Shown here piece by piece: positions 15,608 through 24,327 of a stretch of DNA of 64,000 bases (position 1 is the first letter of the stretch; each line of letters starts with the position of its first letter). The DNA is from Anaerolineae bacterium (lineage in GTDB: Bacteria > Chloroflexota > Anaerolineae > Caldilineales > Caldilineaceae): NCBI GenBank assembly GCA_030432295.1, contig JAUIHI010000029.1, forward strand, positions 24,046 to 88,045, read 5' to 3'. The translations under genes were made by a program, and so were the position numbers. The notes below the pieces were generated by a model, which saw nothing but the letters and a program-made list of their open reading frames with translations, had not been told where the DNA came from and ran no database searches.

Positions 15608-16483
15608 TCAGCGCAAGCGCGGTGTCGGTGTGGCCGTGATCAAGAATGAGCCATAGGTGCGTCTGGTTGGCGTAGGCTGCGCTCTGTAGGAGGTTGTGGT
15701 TGTGGCTGTGGCTCGAACAGTCGCTCTGGCGGTTGGCCACGCAGTTGGCGTTTGGAATGCGCGGGAAGGAGCCTGGTAGGTACTTGTCGGCGTGGGGGCT
15801 GTCGTGTTTATGGGTATGATGAGCCGCTGGGAGACAATGATTGCCGAAGATCCCAGTCCGTTGCGCTGCATTATACTCAGCACTGTTACCCCGTATTGGG
15901 AGGCGATCCCAGAAAGTGTATCACCCCGGCGCACAGTGTATACGGGTTCTCCCGCGGTTGTGTACCCGGATGGCCCACCACTGAGCACACGTGAGGTAGG
16001 TGTCGGAACAGGTGCCTGCGAGTACGTTTCTGCCTCCTCTGTTGAATCGGGTGTGGCATATCGCACCGGCGTTGATGTGGCTGGCGAACTGCCCCCTCTA
16101 TCGGCACTGGGAACAGGCGTACTGGTGGCTACCGGCGCGTAGTTGGATAGAGGTGTGCTCGTTGGCTCAGGCCTGTTGGTGGGCGCAGGCTGGACTGTGG
16201 TGGTTGGTATACGAATCTGCTGGCCCGGCCGGATTACATTGGCGTTGCTGATACCGTTATAGGCCATGAGTGTCGGGACAGAGACATTATAGCGGCGGGC
16301 AATGCTCGTCAAATTGTCGCCCGCCGCCACCACATGGGTAATATAACTTTCTTGCGCGTGTACTTTGCTTGTGCTTTGTGGCACCATAAAAAAGAGTGCA
16401 GTTGTGAACATCCATGCAACGAGAACGATGCGAAGATATCTGATAACAGCAGGTGGGTTTAGCAGACAACGAAGTATTTTCAT
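15608..16483 (-). CDS. Secreted protein with two LysM domains
   Basis: 291 residues. A basic start and a long hydrophobic segment (signal peptide or anchor, ending near VHAQES) precede the first LysM domain (ITHVVAAGDNLTSIARRYNV, PGQQIRIPT). A Pro/Thr/Ser linker leads to a second LysM (VYTVRRGDTLSGIASQYGV) and a second PT-rich tail. LysM binds N-acetylglucosamine polymers, so the protein likely sits on peptidoglycan. No catalytic domain is present. The start at 16483 has AGGAAC upstream. Confidence 0.88.
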   Translation of the reverse strand: MKILRCLLNPPAVIRYLRIVLVAWMFTTALFFMVPQSTSKVHAQESYITHVVAAGDNLTSIARRYNVSVPTLMAYNGISNANVIRPGQQIRIPTTTVQPAPTNRPEPTSTPLSNYAPVATSTPVPSADRGGSSPATSTPVRYATPDSTEEAETYSQAPVPTPTSRVLSGGPSGYTTAGEPVYTVRRGDTLSGIASQYGVTVLSIMQRNGLGSSAIIVSQRLIIPINTTAPTPTSTYQAPSRAFQTPTAWPTARATVRATATTTTSYRAQPTPTRRTYGSFLITATPTPRLR

Positions 16484-16904
16484 ATCTTTGTTCCTATAGT
16501 TAATGCAATACTCAGAAACGACCAACCAGTGACAGTAGACTTGCTGTAGGTTGTCTGCACTGTTCAGTGAGTTACTTTCGATGCATTCTGTACACGAGTT
16601 AATTGTACAACGAGACGCCGTAATTCTGATAATACTGGAAATATACTTGACAAAACCGTGTTTACGGAGTATTGTCGATATTAAATAAATGAACTTACGT
16701 AATTTTGTCGTGTTTTCATTTTTGTTTTTGTGTACACTGGTGGTACGAAACGGCTATTTCTTGAAACACAAGTTAACTGTGCTTTACTTCACACATATAG
16801 CTTTGGTCTAATACTATAGCACATATAACTTACGTGTAAATCCATATTTATGCGGGCCTTTTCCAAACGGCACCAATCGTTTAATTTGTGTAAGGAAACA
16901 TTCT
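16484..16904. other. AT-rich divergent intergenic region
   Basis: This 421-bp region separates the LysM gene from the propeller-NTPase operon. It is far richer in A and T than the rest of the window and shows no repeat of the dispersed families and no convincing gene. It contains a good promoter at 16647-16675. The transcript to the operon would then carry a leader of about 220 nt, so regulation by a leader RNA or by operators is possible. Confidence 0.6.
16647..16675 (+). promoter_or_regulatory. Sigma-70 type promoter of the propeller-NTPase operon
   Basis: TTGACA at 16647-16652, 17-bp spacer, TATTGT at 16670-16675. It has the same hexamers as the promoter at 9278. Confidence 0.55.
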
Positions 16905-19900
16905 GTGAAAATGAGCAGTGAATTGCGAAAAAATCTAGGACAGAAGGCAAGTCGTAATGGCCTGTTTGCTCGTTGGGTATGTGGGCTGGGGCTGCTGGTA
17001 TTGCTTTTGCAACCGGTTTTGCTCTTTGCTCAGGCCAATCTGCTCTCGCCCTGGAAGACCTATCGACGAGAAGATGGTCTGGCATCAAACAATGTTCTAT
17101 CAGTTTTGCCCGGAAATGGTCAAGTCTGGTTTGGAACCGATGCTGGTATCAGCCGGTTCGACGGGGAATGGACAACCTATCCTGCCGAAGTAAATACCTT
17201 TACCGGTGATGTCAATGTATTGATCGAAGACAGCACAACGGGCAATCTCTGGGCGGGCACGAGTGATGGGGATGTGGCAGTTTGGGATGGCAGCAGTTGG
17301 ACGAACGTCTTGCAACTATCCGGTGCTGTGCATGCGCTGGTGGCTGTGAGTGGTCAGATTTGGGTCGGCTCCGATACGGGGTTGTACATTTGGGATGAGT
17401 CGGCAACAGTAGAAGTCGATTTTCTGAAGAACGTGCGTGTACAGGCCCTGGCAAATCGGGCCAATGCCACGTGGGTGGGAACAGTCGATGGGCTTTGGAT
17501 TCATCAACGCGAGCAATGGACAAAAATTGCGCCCGGCAATGAGCTGCCAAGCAATGATGTGACCGCTATCTGGGCTGATCCCAGCGGGCCGGTCTGGGTA
17601 GCAGCCGGGGGGAATCTGGCCTGGCGCGATCCGTCCACCGGCATCTGGACCCCCATATCCACAGAGGTGCTGCAACTGACCGCTCCCGTCCCCATTCGCT
17701 CTCTGATCGGCGATTCCGAAGGGGTTGTGTGGGGAGGAACCGCTGGTAACGGGCCGTTTCGGGTGATTAATCGTTCATTGCTGGTTGCATTTTCCGGCGA
17801 GGGGGAGATCGGTCTGACCACCCCCTTTGTGCAGGCCGTAGCGATCGATAACGATGGTCTGGTCTGGTTTGGCACCCAATCTGGGGTCTTTCGGTTTGAC
17901 GAGAAGATGTGGGTGAAGGAACTGGCTGACAATGTTGTCTATCCGGGTATCAACCGCATTAGTGCATTGGATAGTAGCGACGATTCCAAGCTGTGGATTG
18001 GCACTTTAAGTGCCGGTATCCGAATGCGACCAATCGGGCCGGGGCAGGCGGAAGAGAGACTCTATACAACGGAAACGGGGGGGCTGCCTTCCAATGCCAT
18101 CAGTTCGCTCACCCGGGACTATAAGCATACGCTGTGGGCCGGTACAGATGCTGGGGTTGCCCGCTACAACGAGCAGATAGATGTGTGGGAATCATCTATT
18201 CCCACAGCGGCGCTTCCATCCGACCGGGTCACTTCATTGCTGGGTGAGAATACAAACCTCTGGATTGGTACTGAAAGAGGGTTGGCCTTCTATAACCTGG
18301 TCGATGATACCCTTGCAACCCTGCCCGAATTGGCAGAACAGCATATCAATGCCATGACAGTGGACTCGTTGCGCCGCCTTTGGGTCGGCACGGATTCTGG
18401 TGGTCTGTTTGTGCGCGATATTGACGGTAGTTGGCAACAACACACCCATCAGGCCGACGCACCCAATGGCCTGTTAGAGGGCGCTGTGGTTGCTCTGGCC
18501 GCCGACCCCAATACCACCGGTGGCGTCTGGGTGGGTGTGGATATGGCGGGTATCAACTATTGGGATAACCGGGAGTGGCACGATCTGACTGAAGAGGCTC
18601 GTTTGCCCAGCAAGCTGCTCTATCAATTTTATACAGACCCGATCGACGGATCGCTTTGGGTGGGGAGTGAAGGCGGTGTCAGCCGGTTCGATGGGCGGAC
18701 TTGGGATGCGCTGGTCATGGAGACGGTGTTGCCCAGGGCCGCGATTGTGGCGATTGGCCGTATCGGTGACAGCTATTGGTTTGGCGGACGGGATGGGCTG
18801 ACCCAATACAATCCGGAAAAAACGCCGCCCTGGATTCGTTTTACCCGGGTGGATGGAGCCGTGGTTTCCACTGTTGAGAATGCGATTCAGGTGGATGAAG
18901 GCAAAGAGATTTTTGTCGACTATCTGGCAGGCGATCTGTACACGGCCAGCAAGGACCTGGCCATACTATACCGGCTGAGTAGACCCGGCGAAATTGGCGT
19001 TTGGCAGATGGTAACCGATGACAATCTGCTTCTGCCCAAGATGGCCCAGGGCCAGGTCAATGTGGACATCCAGGCCCGGGACCAGGCCTTTAACTACTCG
19101 AATATCGCCCGGCTGAACCTGGAGGTGATTGCTCCGCCTGCCCAGGTGCAGCTGCCCTTGCTTCCCGCCATCCGCCAGGACTACGCCATTGCCCTGGTGG
19201 TGACAGGTCTAATTGCCCTGGCCGGCGTTGCCTACACAGTGACAGAAATTTCTCGCACCCGAATGCGGGCCAGAGAAGCTGTCAGCCGGGGGTTCAACCC
19301 CTTTGTCAGCGGCGAGCCTGTGCGCCGGGAAGATATGTTCTTTGGCCGCTACGATCTTCTGCAAAGAATCATAGACACCCTGCACAACAACAGCATTATG
19401 ATCCACGGCGAGCGGCGCATTGGCAAAACGACTTTACTCTATCAATTAGCCAGCCGCCTGCGCGATGTGGACGACAAGGATTATTGGTTCCTTCCCCTCT
19501 ATATCGATCTGGAAGGGACCGCTGAAGATGACTTCTTCCACTTTCTGATGGAGGAGATAATCAGCGGTGCCCTGACCCTGCCCGATGCCAATGAGGAGAT
19601 TCGGCCCAATCTGTCTGAATTTCTCTACTACCGCGCTTTCGATGCCCAATATACCGATCGGGAGTTCAGCCGGGACCTGCGGGACCTGATCAGCCTGATG
19701 CAAACCTATGCGCAGAAGCGCTATCCCCATAAGCAGATCCGAATCATTCTGCTGCTGGACGAAATGGATGTGATGAGCGACTACAGCCGTCTTGCCCAGC
19801 AACGATTGCGGCGCATCTTTATGCGGGACTTCGCGGCAACTCTGGGCGCGGTTGTGGCCGGTATCCAAATCAGCAAAGACTGGGATCGGATCGAAAGCCC

Positions 19901-20324
19901 CTGGTACAATCTCTTCAATGAGATCGAACTGCAACCCTTTGACAGGGCGCAGGCGATTGAGTTGTTGACCGAGCCGATCCGGGGATTCTATGAATATGAG
20001 CAGGCCGCGCTGGAATACATTCTGGAGCACAGCGACGGCAGACCCTATCGGCTGCAACAATATGCGCTGGAAGCGATCAACCACATGCTGGCTGACAAGC
20101 GGCGACAGGTTTCCCTGGATGATGTGGAATTTGCCAACGAACACATTGAAGGTGTAGGCAACGATCCCAGCGTAGGCATTGCTGCCGCCATTGAGCGCAA
20201 TGGCAGACATCTGCTGGACGAGGATGCGGAGGGTTTCGACGATGGACTTGCGCCTGCTATAGAGAAGGATCAGGTAGAGATGTTGGAAGAGAGTCGGATT
20301 GTGCCACCTGGAACAAAGGAATAG
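16905..20324 (+). CDS. Membrane receptor: 14-blade regulator propeller, Y_Y_Y-like domain, TM helix and cytoplasmic NTPase
   Basis: 1139 residues. A signal peptide (hydrophobic 24-42) precedes fourteen propeller blades (reg_prop motifs such as VWFGTDAGISRFDG, LWIGTERGLAFYNL, LWVGSEGGVSRFDG), which fits two seven-bladed propellers. Residues ~640-745 form a Y_Y_Y-like beta domain and ~760-782 one transmembrane helix. This is the sensor plan of hybrid two-component systems, but the output is not a kinase: residues ~800-1090 are a P-loop NTPase of the ATPase_2/AAA type with Walker A GERRIGKTT (835-843) and Walker B IILLLDEMD (Asp952, Glu953). No His-kinase or receiver motif is seen. The GTG start at 16905 has AAGGA upstream. 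The next gene, 9 bp on, codes a second NTPase, so the two probably work together. Confidence 0.85.
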   Translation: MKMSSELRKNLGQKASRNGLFARWVCGLGLLVLLLQPVLLFAQANLLSPWKTYRREDGLASNNVLSVLPGNGQVWFGTDAGISRFDGEWTTYPAEVNTFTGDVNVLIEDSTTGNLWAGTSDGDVAVWDGSSWTNVLQLSGAVHALVAVSGQIWVGSDTGLYIWDESATVEVDFLKNVRVQALANRANATWVGTVDGLWIHQREQWTKIAPGNELPSNDVTAIWADPSGPVWVAAGGNLAWRDPSTGIWTPISTEVLQLTAPVPIRSLIGDSEGVVWGGTAGNGPFRVINRSLLVAFSGEGEIGLTTPFVQAVAIDNDGLVWFGTQSGVFRFDEKMWVKELADNVVYPGINRISALDSSDDSKLWIGTLSAGIRMRPIGPGQAEERLYTTETGGLPSNAISSLTRDYKHTLWAGTDAGVARYNEQIDVWESSIPTAALPSDRVTSLLGENTNLWIGTERGLAFYNLVDDTLATLPELAEQHINAMTVDSLRRLWVGTDSGGLFVRDIDGSWQQHTHQADAPNGLLEGAVVALAADPNTTGGVWVGVDMAGINYWDNREWHDLTEEARLPSKLLYQFYTDPIDGSLWVGSEGGVSRFDGRTWDALVMETVLPRAAIVAIGRIGDSYWFGGRDGLTQYNPEKTPPWIRFTRVDGAVVSTVENAIQVDEGKEIFVDYLAGDLYTASKDLAILYRLSRPGEIGVWQMVTDDNLLLPKMAQGQVNVDIQARDQAFNYSNIARLNLEVIAPPAQVQLPLLPAIRQDYAIALVVTGLIALAGVAYTVTEISRTRMRAREAVSRGFNPFVSGEPVRREDMFFGRYDLLQRIIDTLHNNSIMIHGERRIGKTTLLYQLASRLRDVDDKDYWFLPLYIDLEGTAEDDFFHFLMEEIISGALTLPDANEEIRPNLSEFLYYRAFDAQYTDREFSRDLRDLISLMQTYAQKRYPHKQIRIILLLDEMDVMSDYSRLAQQRLRRIFMRDFAATLGAVVAGIQISKDWDRIESPWYNLFNEIELQPFDRAQAIELLTEPIRGFYEYEQAALEYILEHSDGRPYRLQQYALEAINHMLADKRRQVSLDDVEFANEHIEGVGNDPSVGIAAAIERNGRHLLDEDAEGFDDGLAPAIEKDQVEMLEESRIVPPGTKE

Positions 20325-20333
20325 GGGTGGTAT

Positions 20334-21656
20334 ATGCGTAACCCATACATTGTTGGACGCTGGCTGAGAGGCAATGACCACTACGGTCGGCATAAATTGA
20401 TCGATCATTTGCTCCACACAGAAGACCAGGCGACCTGGCTCGTCGGTACGCGCCGGATGGGCAAAACTTCTCTGTTGCGCCAACTGGCCTGGTCGGTTGA
20501 TAACGATCCGCTCTCGCGCTATGTCCCCCTCTTTTGGGACTTGCAAGCCTGCGAGACAGCCGAAGACCTGGCCTATGAACTCTTCATTTCCATCGAAGAT
20601 GAGACAGATCGCTTCGAATCTCTGGGTGTTGACATCCCCAGCCTGGAAACGATGGATGTCAATCGCATCCTTCGCTCTGTGCAGCGCACTGTGAGCGCCC
20701 AGGGCAAACAGCTTCTTCTGCTCATCGATGAGGCCGAAGCACTGATCAACGTTGCCCGCAATGACAACCGGGAACTGGCCCGCCTGCGCCGTTCGTTGCA
20801 ACATGGCGAACACCGTACGATTATGACGGCGACCAAACAATTGATGCAGCTCAACGAGATGATGCGTGATTGGCTGACAAGCCCCTTTTTGTTCGGCTTC
20901 AATCTGGTCAACTTGTGGAGCCTGGATATAGAGGCCACTCAGGCCCTAATCCAACAGGAGCAGGGCGAAAATCAGGTGGAGGTTGACGAGGCTGTGATGG
21001 AGGATGTGATTGTCATGACCCATCGCCATCCGTACCTCACCCAATTCCTTTGTCAGCGACTATTTGTGGCCGACACAGAGGATACAGGCCATCTGCGCCC
21101 CGTGGAAGCGGTAGATCTACAAGCGGATCATCTGCTGGAAGGCTTTCTGCAAGTGGACTACGACCACCTCTCCCCTGCCGAGCGCCAGATTCTGTTGACC
21201 GTTGCCCGTCATGGGGTGATGGATGAGAAGATCCTTCAGTCCGAGTTGAATGTTGTGTCTCCGGCCTCGCTGGAACGCTTTGTCTATGGTATGCACAAAC
21301 TGGGCTACTTGCGCCAGATTATGGGCGGCTGGGCTGTGGGCAACGAGTTTCTGCGCAGATGGATTCAGGAGAACCAGGCGCGTCTGGCGCAACAGGTCCA
21401 CTCGGCTGTCAGCGACGAAAATGTGGACAGCCTGCTCCGCGAAGGGCAGCGTCTCGAATTGGGCTACTTGCGCAATGAAATTGTGCTGATCCAGGGACGG
21501 CTGGAGGAATTGGTGGCCCAGCGCGACGCCTATGGCAATGATGTGCCCCTGGCCCTTTCCGAACGCATCCAGCAGGCCCGCCGGGAAATGGAGGAAGCCA
21601 GGTCACAAATTCGCCTGCTCACCTCACAAAAAGCAGTGGCTGGAGAGCTGAGGTAG
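20334..21656 (+). CDS. Soluble P-loop NTPase with winged helix and C-terminal coiled coil
   Basis: 440 residues, no signal or membrane segment. Walker A is GTRRMGKTS (residues 38-46) and Walker B LLLLIDEAEAL (Asp132, Glu133); the RRxGKT form is typical of archaeal-type ATPase_2/STAND-like NTPases. Residues ~270-350 look like a winged helix (SPAERQILLTVARHG, LHKLGYLRQ-like). The last ~70 residues form a heptad-rich coiled coil (LRNEIVLIQGRLEELVAQRD, then a PLAL turn and a second helix), resembling adaptor helices found in signalling proteins of Chloroflexota and Cyanobacteria. It follows the receptor by 9 bp and its NTPase domain is related to that of the receptor. The role is unknown; signal relay from the receptor is inferred. 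Confidence 0.82.
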   Translation: MRNPYIVGRWLRGNDHYGRHKLIDHLLHTEDQATWLVGTRRMGKTSLLRQLAWSVDNDPLSRYVPLFWDLQACETAEDLAYELFISIEDETDRFESLGVDIPSLETMDVNRILRSVQRTVSAQGKQLLLLIDEAEALINVARNDNRELARLRRSLQHGEHRTIMTATKQLMQLNEMMRDWLTSPFLFGFNLVNLWSLDIEATQALIQQEQGENQVEVDEAVMEDVIVMTHRHPYLTQFLCQRLFVADTEDTGHLRPVEAVDLQADHLLEGFLQVDYDHLSPAERQILLTVARHGVMDEKILQSELNVVSPASLERFVYGMHKLGYLRQIMGGWAVGNEFLRRWIQENQARLAQQVHSAVSDENVDSLLREGQRLELGYLRNEIVLIQGRLEELVAQRDAYGNDVPLALSERIQQARREMEEARSQIRLLTSQKAVAGELR

Positions 21657-21757
21657 GCAGTCGGAACCCCGATTAGCGTCTGCGCCCTTTTTTGGTGTAG
21701 CCGTAGAATTCCCGCTTGTCAGTTGGGTCGGGTATAATAGAATCGTCCCGCATGTGG

Positions 21758-21791
21758 CTGAGCCGAACTGGGTTCAGTCACTTTTTTTTTT
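21758..21791 (+). terminator. Rho-independent terminator of the propeller-NTPase operon
   Basis: Stem CTGAGCC (21758-21764) with GGTTCAG (21771-21777, one G-T pair), 6-nt loop, then TCAC and a run of ten T at 21782-21791. Confidence 0.75.
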
Positions 21792-21814
21792 GATCAGTCT
21801 GAGGGCAGGAACGA

Positions 21815-22552
21815 ATGGGCTTGGGCTTTACCCACGCAGGATATCGAGATTTGTTGTCACGGCTGCTGGCCGCTGGCTATACCCCGGCAGCTTTTGAAGA
21901 TGCAGAGCAACTGCTGGCCGAGCGCGTGACTTTCGTCCTGCTGCGCCACGACATAGACTTCGAGCTTGCGCCTGCCCTGGCAATGGCCCAGTTGGAAGCC
22001 GAGATGGGCCTTTTTTCCACCTGGTTTGTGCTGGTGCGCACAGAACACTACAATCTTTTTTCGGCAGAGGGCAGCCGAATGGTGGAAGAGATTTTGGGAA
22101 TGGGCCACCGGTTGGGTCTGCACTTTGACTGCGCTGCCTATCCTGGCGCGACAGAACCGGAACTGAACGCTGCCTGTGCCAAAGAAGCGGGTCTGCTGGA
22201 AGATTGGTTCGGCGTAGACGTGCCAGTCGTCAGCATCCACCGACCGTCTCCCGCGGTTGTGGGCAGTGATGTCGGCTTGACCGCGCCCCGGCTGCATACG
22301 TATATGCCCCTCTTTTCCGGGCCGATCCACTACCGGGCCGACTCTCGGGGGCTGTGGCGCTACGGCGAGCCGTTGGAGAGTCCCGCTTTTCTGGCCGGGA
22401 AACCCCTGCACTTGCTGGTGCATCCCATCTGGTGGCGGGACGAGGAAACGACTCCGGCCCAGACGCTCAATGACTTTATCGACCGCCGCCACGGCCAGCT
22501 ACAAGCGTCGGTCGCCGCTAATTCTGCCGTCTATCAACCGGGAAACCGATGA
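21815..22552 (+). CDS. Polysaccharide deacetylase-like protein
   Basis: 245 residues. [19 protein letters not shown] has the HDxD-type start of NodB-fold deacetylase-like proteins, followed by a [12 protein letters not shown] strand, the GHRLGLHFD segment and SIHRPSP. It resembles WbmS-type proteins in surface-polysaccharide clusters. Metal-dependent removal of an acyl group from a glycan or glycolipid is likely but not shown. Its end overlaps the next start (ATGA, 22549-22552), so it is translationally coupled to the GT2 gene. Confidence 0.75.
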   Translation: MGLGFTHAGYRDLLSRLLAAGYTPAAFEDAEQLLAERVTFVLLRHDIDFELAPALAMAQLEAEMGLFSTWFVLVRTEHYNLFSAEGSRMVEEILGMGHRLGLHFDCAAYPGATEPELNAACAKEAGLLEDWFGVDVPVVSIHRPSPAVVGSDVGLTAPRLHTYMPLFSGPIHYRADSRGLWRYGEPLESPAFLAGKPLHLLVHPIWWRDEETTPAQTLNDFIDRRHGQLQASVAANSAVYQPGNR

Positions 22553-23517
22553 CCGATACACTGACTATTTCTGAATCCCACCCCTATATTTCCGTCGTCG
22601 TGCCAGCCAGAGACGAAGCCGGTACAATCGTCCAGGTGGTGGAGCGCACTTTTGCCGCCTATGCCGAAATGGGCTGCATCGGCGAAGTGCTGGTCGTTAA
22701 CGACGGCTCCACCGACGGAACCGGTGCCCTGCTCGACGAACTGCAACAGCGCTTTCCGGCCCTGCGTGTCTTCACCCACCGCCGCAGCCAGGGGATGACC
22801 GCGGGGCTACAAAAGATGTTCAGCGCCAGCCGGGGCGAGATTGTTATCCTGATTCCCGGCGATATGGAATCAGACCCACTGATCGATGTGCCGATTCTGG
22901 TTCGATATATGGAGGCCGAGGATTTGGATGTGGTGGCGGGTTGGCGACAGGGGCGCAAGGACGGCAAAGTCTTTGCCAGTGCCATCTACAACTTTGTCAT
23001 GCGCAATCTGGCTGGGGTGCATGTCCACGACGGCAACTGGATCAAAGCGATGCGTCGGGAGGTGGTGGAAAACTTCCCTCCCCTGCGCTCGGACTGGCAC
23101 CGCTTTCTTCTGATGATTGCGGCCCAGCAGGGCTTCCGGCTGGGGGAGATCAAGACGCCCTACAAACCCCGGCCCGCGGGCAGCAGCAAATTTGGTTTCA
23201 GCCGTATTCCCATCAGTCTGTTGGATGTGCTGGTGGTCAAGTTCCTGCTCACCTTCAGCCGTGCGCCTATGCGCTTTTTCGGGGGTCTGGGGCTAATGGG
23301 GATCGTAGTCAGTCTGCTCACTTTTCTCTATCTGACCGGTCTTTACGTCTTCACCGACACCCAGCAGCGCCCGATTTTCATCGCCGCGGGCATCCTGGCT
23401 GTGATCAGTGTCCTGCTCTTTCTCGTCGGTTTCCTGGCCGAGTTGATCGTCAGCCAGACCGAACGGATTGAAAGCCTGGAGAAGAGACAGGATGACGGGA
23501 TCGCCTCCCTTCATTAA
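22549..23517 (+). CDS. Glycosyltransferase family 2, dolichol-phosphate-mannose-synthase-like, membrane-bound
   Basis: 322 residues. The GT-A domain has [22 protein letters not shown] and [11 protein letters not shown] (the metal-binding Asp pair region). Two C-terminal hydrophobic segments ([19 protein letters not shown] and [19 protein letters not shown]) anchor it. This layout is that of polyprenyl-phosphate sugar transferases. It likely charges undecaprenyl phosphate with a sugar on the inner face of the membrane. Context: coupled to the deacetylase-like gene before it and followed by MenG. Confidence 0.88.
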   Translation: MTDTLTISESHPYISVVVPARDEAGTIVQVVERTFAAYAEMGCIGEVLVVNDGSTDGTGALLDELQQRFPALRVFTHRRSQGMTAGLQKMFSASRGEIVILIPGDMESDPLIDVPILVRYMEAEDLDVVAGWRQGRKDGKVFASAIYNFVMRNLAGVHVHDGNWIKAMRREVVENFPPLRSDWHRFLLMIAAQQGFRLGEIKTPYKPRPAGSSKFGFSRIPISLLDVLVVKFLLTFSRAPMRFFGGLGLMGIVVSLLTFLYLTGLYVFTDTQQRPIFIAAGILAVISVLLFLVGFLAELIVSQTERIESLEKRQDDGIASLH

Positions 23518-23554
23518 TAATTCGTAATTCACTATTCACTATTCACAATTCACT

Positions 23555-24295
23555 ATGTCCTATCTACCATCGCCCGAAGAAAAAGCCGCCTACGTCAACC
23601 GGATGTTTGCAGAGATCGCGCCCCGCTATGACCTGATGAACCGGTTGATGACCGGTGGGCAGGACGTTGCCTGGCGGCGCGAACTGATCGGCCTTTGCGA
23701 TCTGCCTCCCCACGGCAGCCTGCTGGATGTGGGCACGGGCACGGGCGATATCGCCAAAGAAGCCCTGCGCCAGCATCCGGGCATCACTGCGATTGGCTGC
23801 GATTTTACCTTTGAGATGATGGCGGCAGGCAGACGACCGACCGCAGACGGCGAACCGCTCGCCTCGCAACTTGCAACTCGCAACTCGCAACCCCATTTCT
23901 CTCAGGGCGACGCGCTACATCTGCCCTTCCCGGACAATTACTTTGACGGGGTAACCAGTGGTTTTCTCCTGCGCAATGTGACAGACCTAAGCGCTGCTCT
24001 GCGTGAACAGGTGCGGGTGACAAAGCCGGGAGGCCGGGTCATCTGCCTGGAGACCGCGCCGCCCAGCCAGGTGATGCTGGGACCAGCCGTGCGCTTTTAT
24101 ATGTTTCGGGTGCTGCCTGTGCTGGGAAAATTGGTCAGTCCCCGGGGCAGCGCCTATCAATACCTGCCCAATAGCACCCGTGCCTTCCCAGAACCGGATG
24201 TGTTGGCCCTGAAAATGGAACGAGCCGGACTGAAAAACGTTTTCTACCGGCGCAAGATGTTGGGAACCGTCGCGATTCACGTGGGAACTGTCTAA
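23555..24295 (+). CDS. menG: Demethylmenaquinone methyltransferase (UbiE/MenG)
   Basis: 246 residues. The SAM-binding motif I is LLDVGTGTGDIA; YDLMNRLMTGGQDVAWRR at the start and LRNVTDLSAALREQ are UbiE/MenG signatures. It methylates demethylmenaquinone. Residues ~92-113 (coded by 23828-23893) are an unusual GRRPTADGEPLASQLATRN-type stretch encoded by dispersed repeat DNA, placed between motif I and the GDALHLPF strand where the family has a short loop or helix. The upstream spacer is ATTCACTATTCAC repeat DNA right up to the ATG. Confidence 0.9.
   Translation: MSYLPSPEEKAAYVNRMFAEIAPRYDLMNRLMTGGQDVAWRRELIGLCDLPPHGSLLDVGTGTGDIAKEALRQHPGITAIGCDFTFEMMAAGRRPTADGEPLASQLATRNSQPHFSQGDALHLPFPDNYFDGVTSGFLLRNVTDLSAALREQVRVTKPGGRVICLETAPPSQVMLGPAVRFYMFRVLPVLGKLVSPRGSAYQYLPNSTRAFPEPDVLALKMERAGLKNVFYRRKMLGTVAIHVGTV
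23828..23893 (+). repeat. Dispersed repeat inserted in frame in menG
   Basis: Words GGCAGACGACCGACCGCAGA and CTCGCAACTTGCAACTCGC are the same as in intergenic repeats (GGCAGACGACGG at 255, GCGGCTTGCGGTTTGCGGG at 60243). The reading frame stays open. Confidence 0.8.
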
Positions 24296-24327
24296 GAAAA
24301 GGCAAAAGGCAAAAAGGGAAGGCAAAA

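Noticed and set aside
21716..21738. Promoter TTGTCA...TATAAT before the deacetylase-like gene
   Set aside because: The spacer between the hexamers is only 11 bp, and an intrinsic terminator follows at once at 21758-21791.
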